DNA of 64,000 bases from Sulfuritalea sp. (lineage in GTDB: Bacteria; Pseudomonadota; Gammaproteobacteria; Burkholderiales; Rhodocyclaceae), in assembly GCA_016716965.1 (NCBI GenBank), contig JADJUP010000050.1:111504-175503 (forward strand), in the 5' to 3' direction. The translations under genes were made by a program, and so were the position numbers. Below the pieces are notes generated by a model. It ran no database searches, had not been told where the DNA came from, and worked only from the letters and a program-made list of their open reading frames with translations. The first letter of the stretch is position 1, and every line of letters begins with the position of its first letter. Positions 63,777-64,000 of the stretch are shown in pieces.

Positions 63777-64000
63777 GAAGGAGCGGGCTGACGTTTGTCG
63801 AGGGAGGGATGATAAGGCCACCGGTCGCGGGAAACGCCATCAAGCTGCCGGAATCGGGAAATTGCCGGACCTTTTTTCAGATAAAGCCTTCTTTATGATG
63901 CGCTGCAACCACGAAAAGCCCGGCAGTCCGCCGGGTCGCGGAGCTGCTTCCGGGGCGGCTCGGCGGCGGCAATGGCTTGTCGATACCGCGTCACGATGAC
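63777..64000. other. Non-coding end of window
   Basis: I see no gene in these 224 bases. An inverted repeat CCCGGC-AGTCC-GCCGGG (63919-63935) can form a short hairpin but has no T-run. The decarboxylase promoter should lie here on the minus strand; I cannot pick it with confidence. Confidence 0.4.

Overview
The window is GC-rich chromosomal DNA whose gene content fits a facultatively anaerobic betaproteobacterium of the Rhodocyclales type (Azoarcus / Thauera / Sulfuritalea / Sterolibacterium-like). The best evidence is a complete padBCDEFGHIJ-type cluster for anaerobic oxidation of phenylacetate to benzoyl-CoA, an isc operon of proteobacterial order, and an nnrS gene typical of denitrifiers. 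I see no phage, IS element, rRNA operon or CRISPR array.

Layout. 1-7.0 kb: an unusual secretion-like module made of a TolC-type outer-membrane protein (cut by the window edge), a GAF domain fused to an HlyD adaptor, a PqqD-like/M50 metalloprotease fused to a second HlyD adaptor, and a SecA-like ATPase that ends soon after its second nucleotide-binding domain. 7.0-12.8 kb: tRNA-Leu(UAA), a DUF1178 gene, mutS (frameshifted), suhB, trmJ, cysE. 12.7-19.5 kb: iscR, an extra cysteine desulfurase, iscS-iscU-iscA-hscB-hscA-fdx-iscX, preceded by a promoter overlapped by an IscR-type site. 19.5-25.6 kb: housekeeping genes (TatD-like, tpx, OmpA-like lipoprotein, typA, MTA/MTI phosphorylase, def). 25.6-43.96 kb: the aromatic-acid region. 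A leftward set (PaaX-like repressor, permuted ADP-forming acyl-CoA synthetase, FlK-like thioesterase) diverges from a rightward set (fdhD, padBCD, padEFGHI, padJ, then a TRAP transporter). Two promoter regions carry the same spaced inverted repeat GATACA-N26/27-TGTATC, which I infer to be the operator of the PaaX-like protein. PadJ would activate phenylacetate, PadBCD oxidise phenylacetyl-CoA to phenylglyoxylate, and PadEFGHI convert that to benzoyl-CoA, with FdhD maturing the molybdopterin enzyme PadB. 44-55 kb: accessory genes, including a frameshifted M18 aminopeptidase, an RraA-like protein, a protein with both halohydrin-dehalogenase signature motifs, a 3-hydroxyacyl-CoA dehydrogenase/enoyl-CoA hydratase in reversed order, a DUF2235/Tle1-like hydrolase next to a lipoprotein, and a tandem CZB protein. 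55-64 kb: a ClpX-like ATPase without zinc domain, a CoA ligase, nnrS, a Ser/Thr kinase, small genes and a PLP-dependent decarboxylase.

A 24-bp sequence (core AGTCGGCGCTGGCGACACGG) occurs 12 times, mostly just 3' of genes and twice directly before a terminator hairpin, but also in-frame inside mutS, a cysteine desulfurase gene and padI. It is the most striking unexplained signal here. Three probable small indels (mutS, apeB, end of the DUF1178 gene) lie at or near simple tracts and may be sequence errors rather than real mutations.
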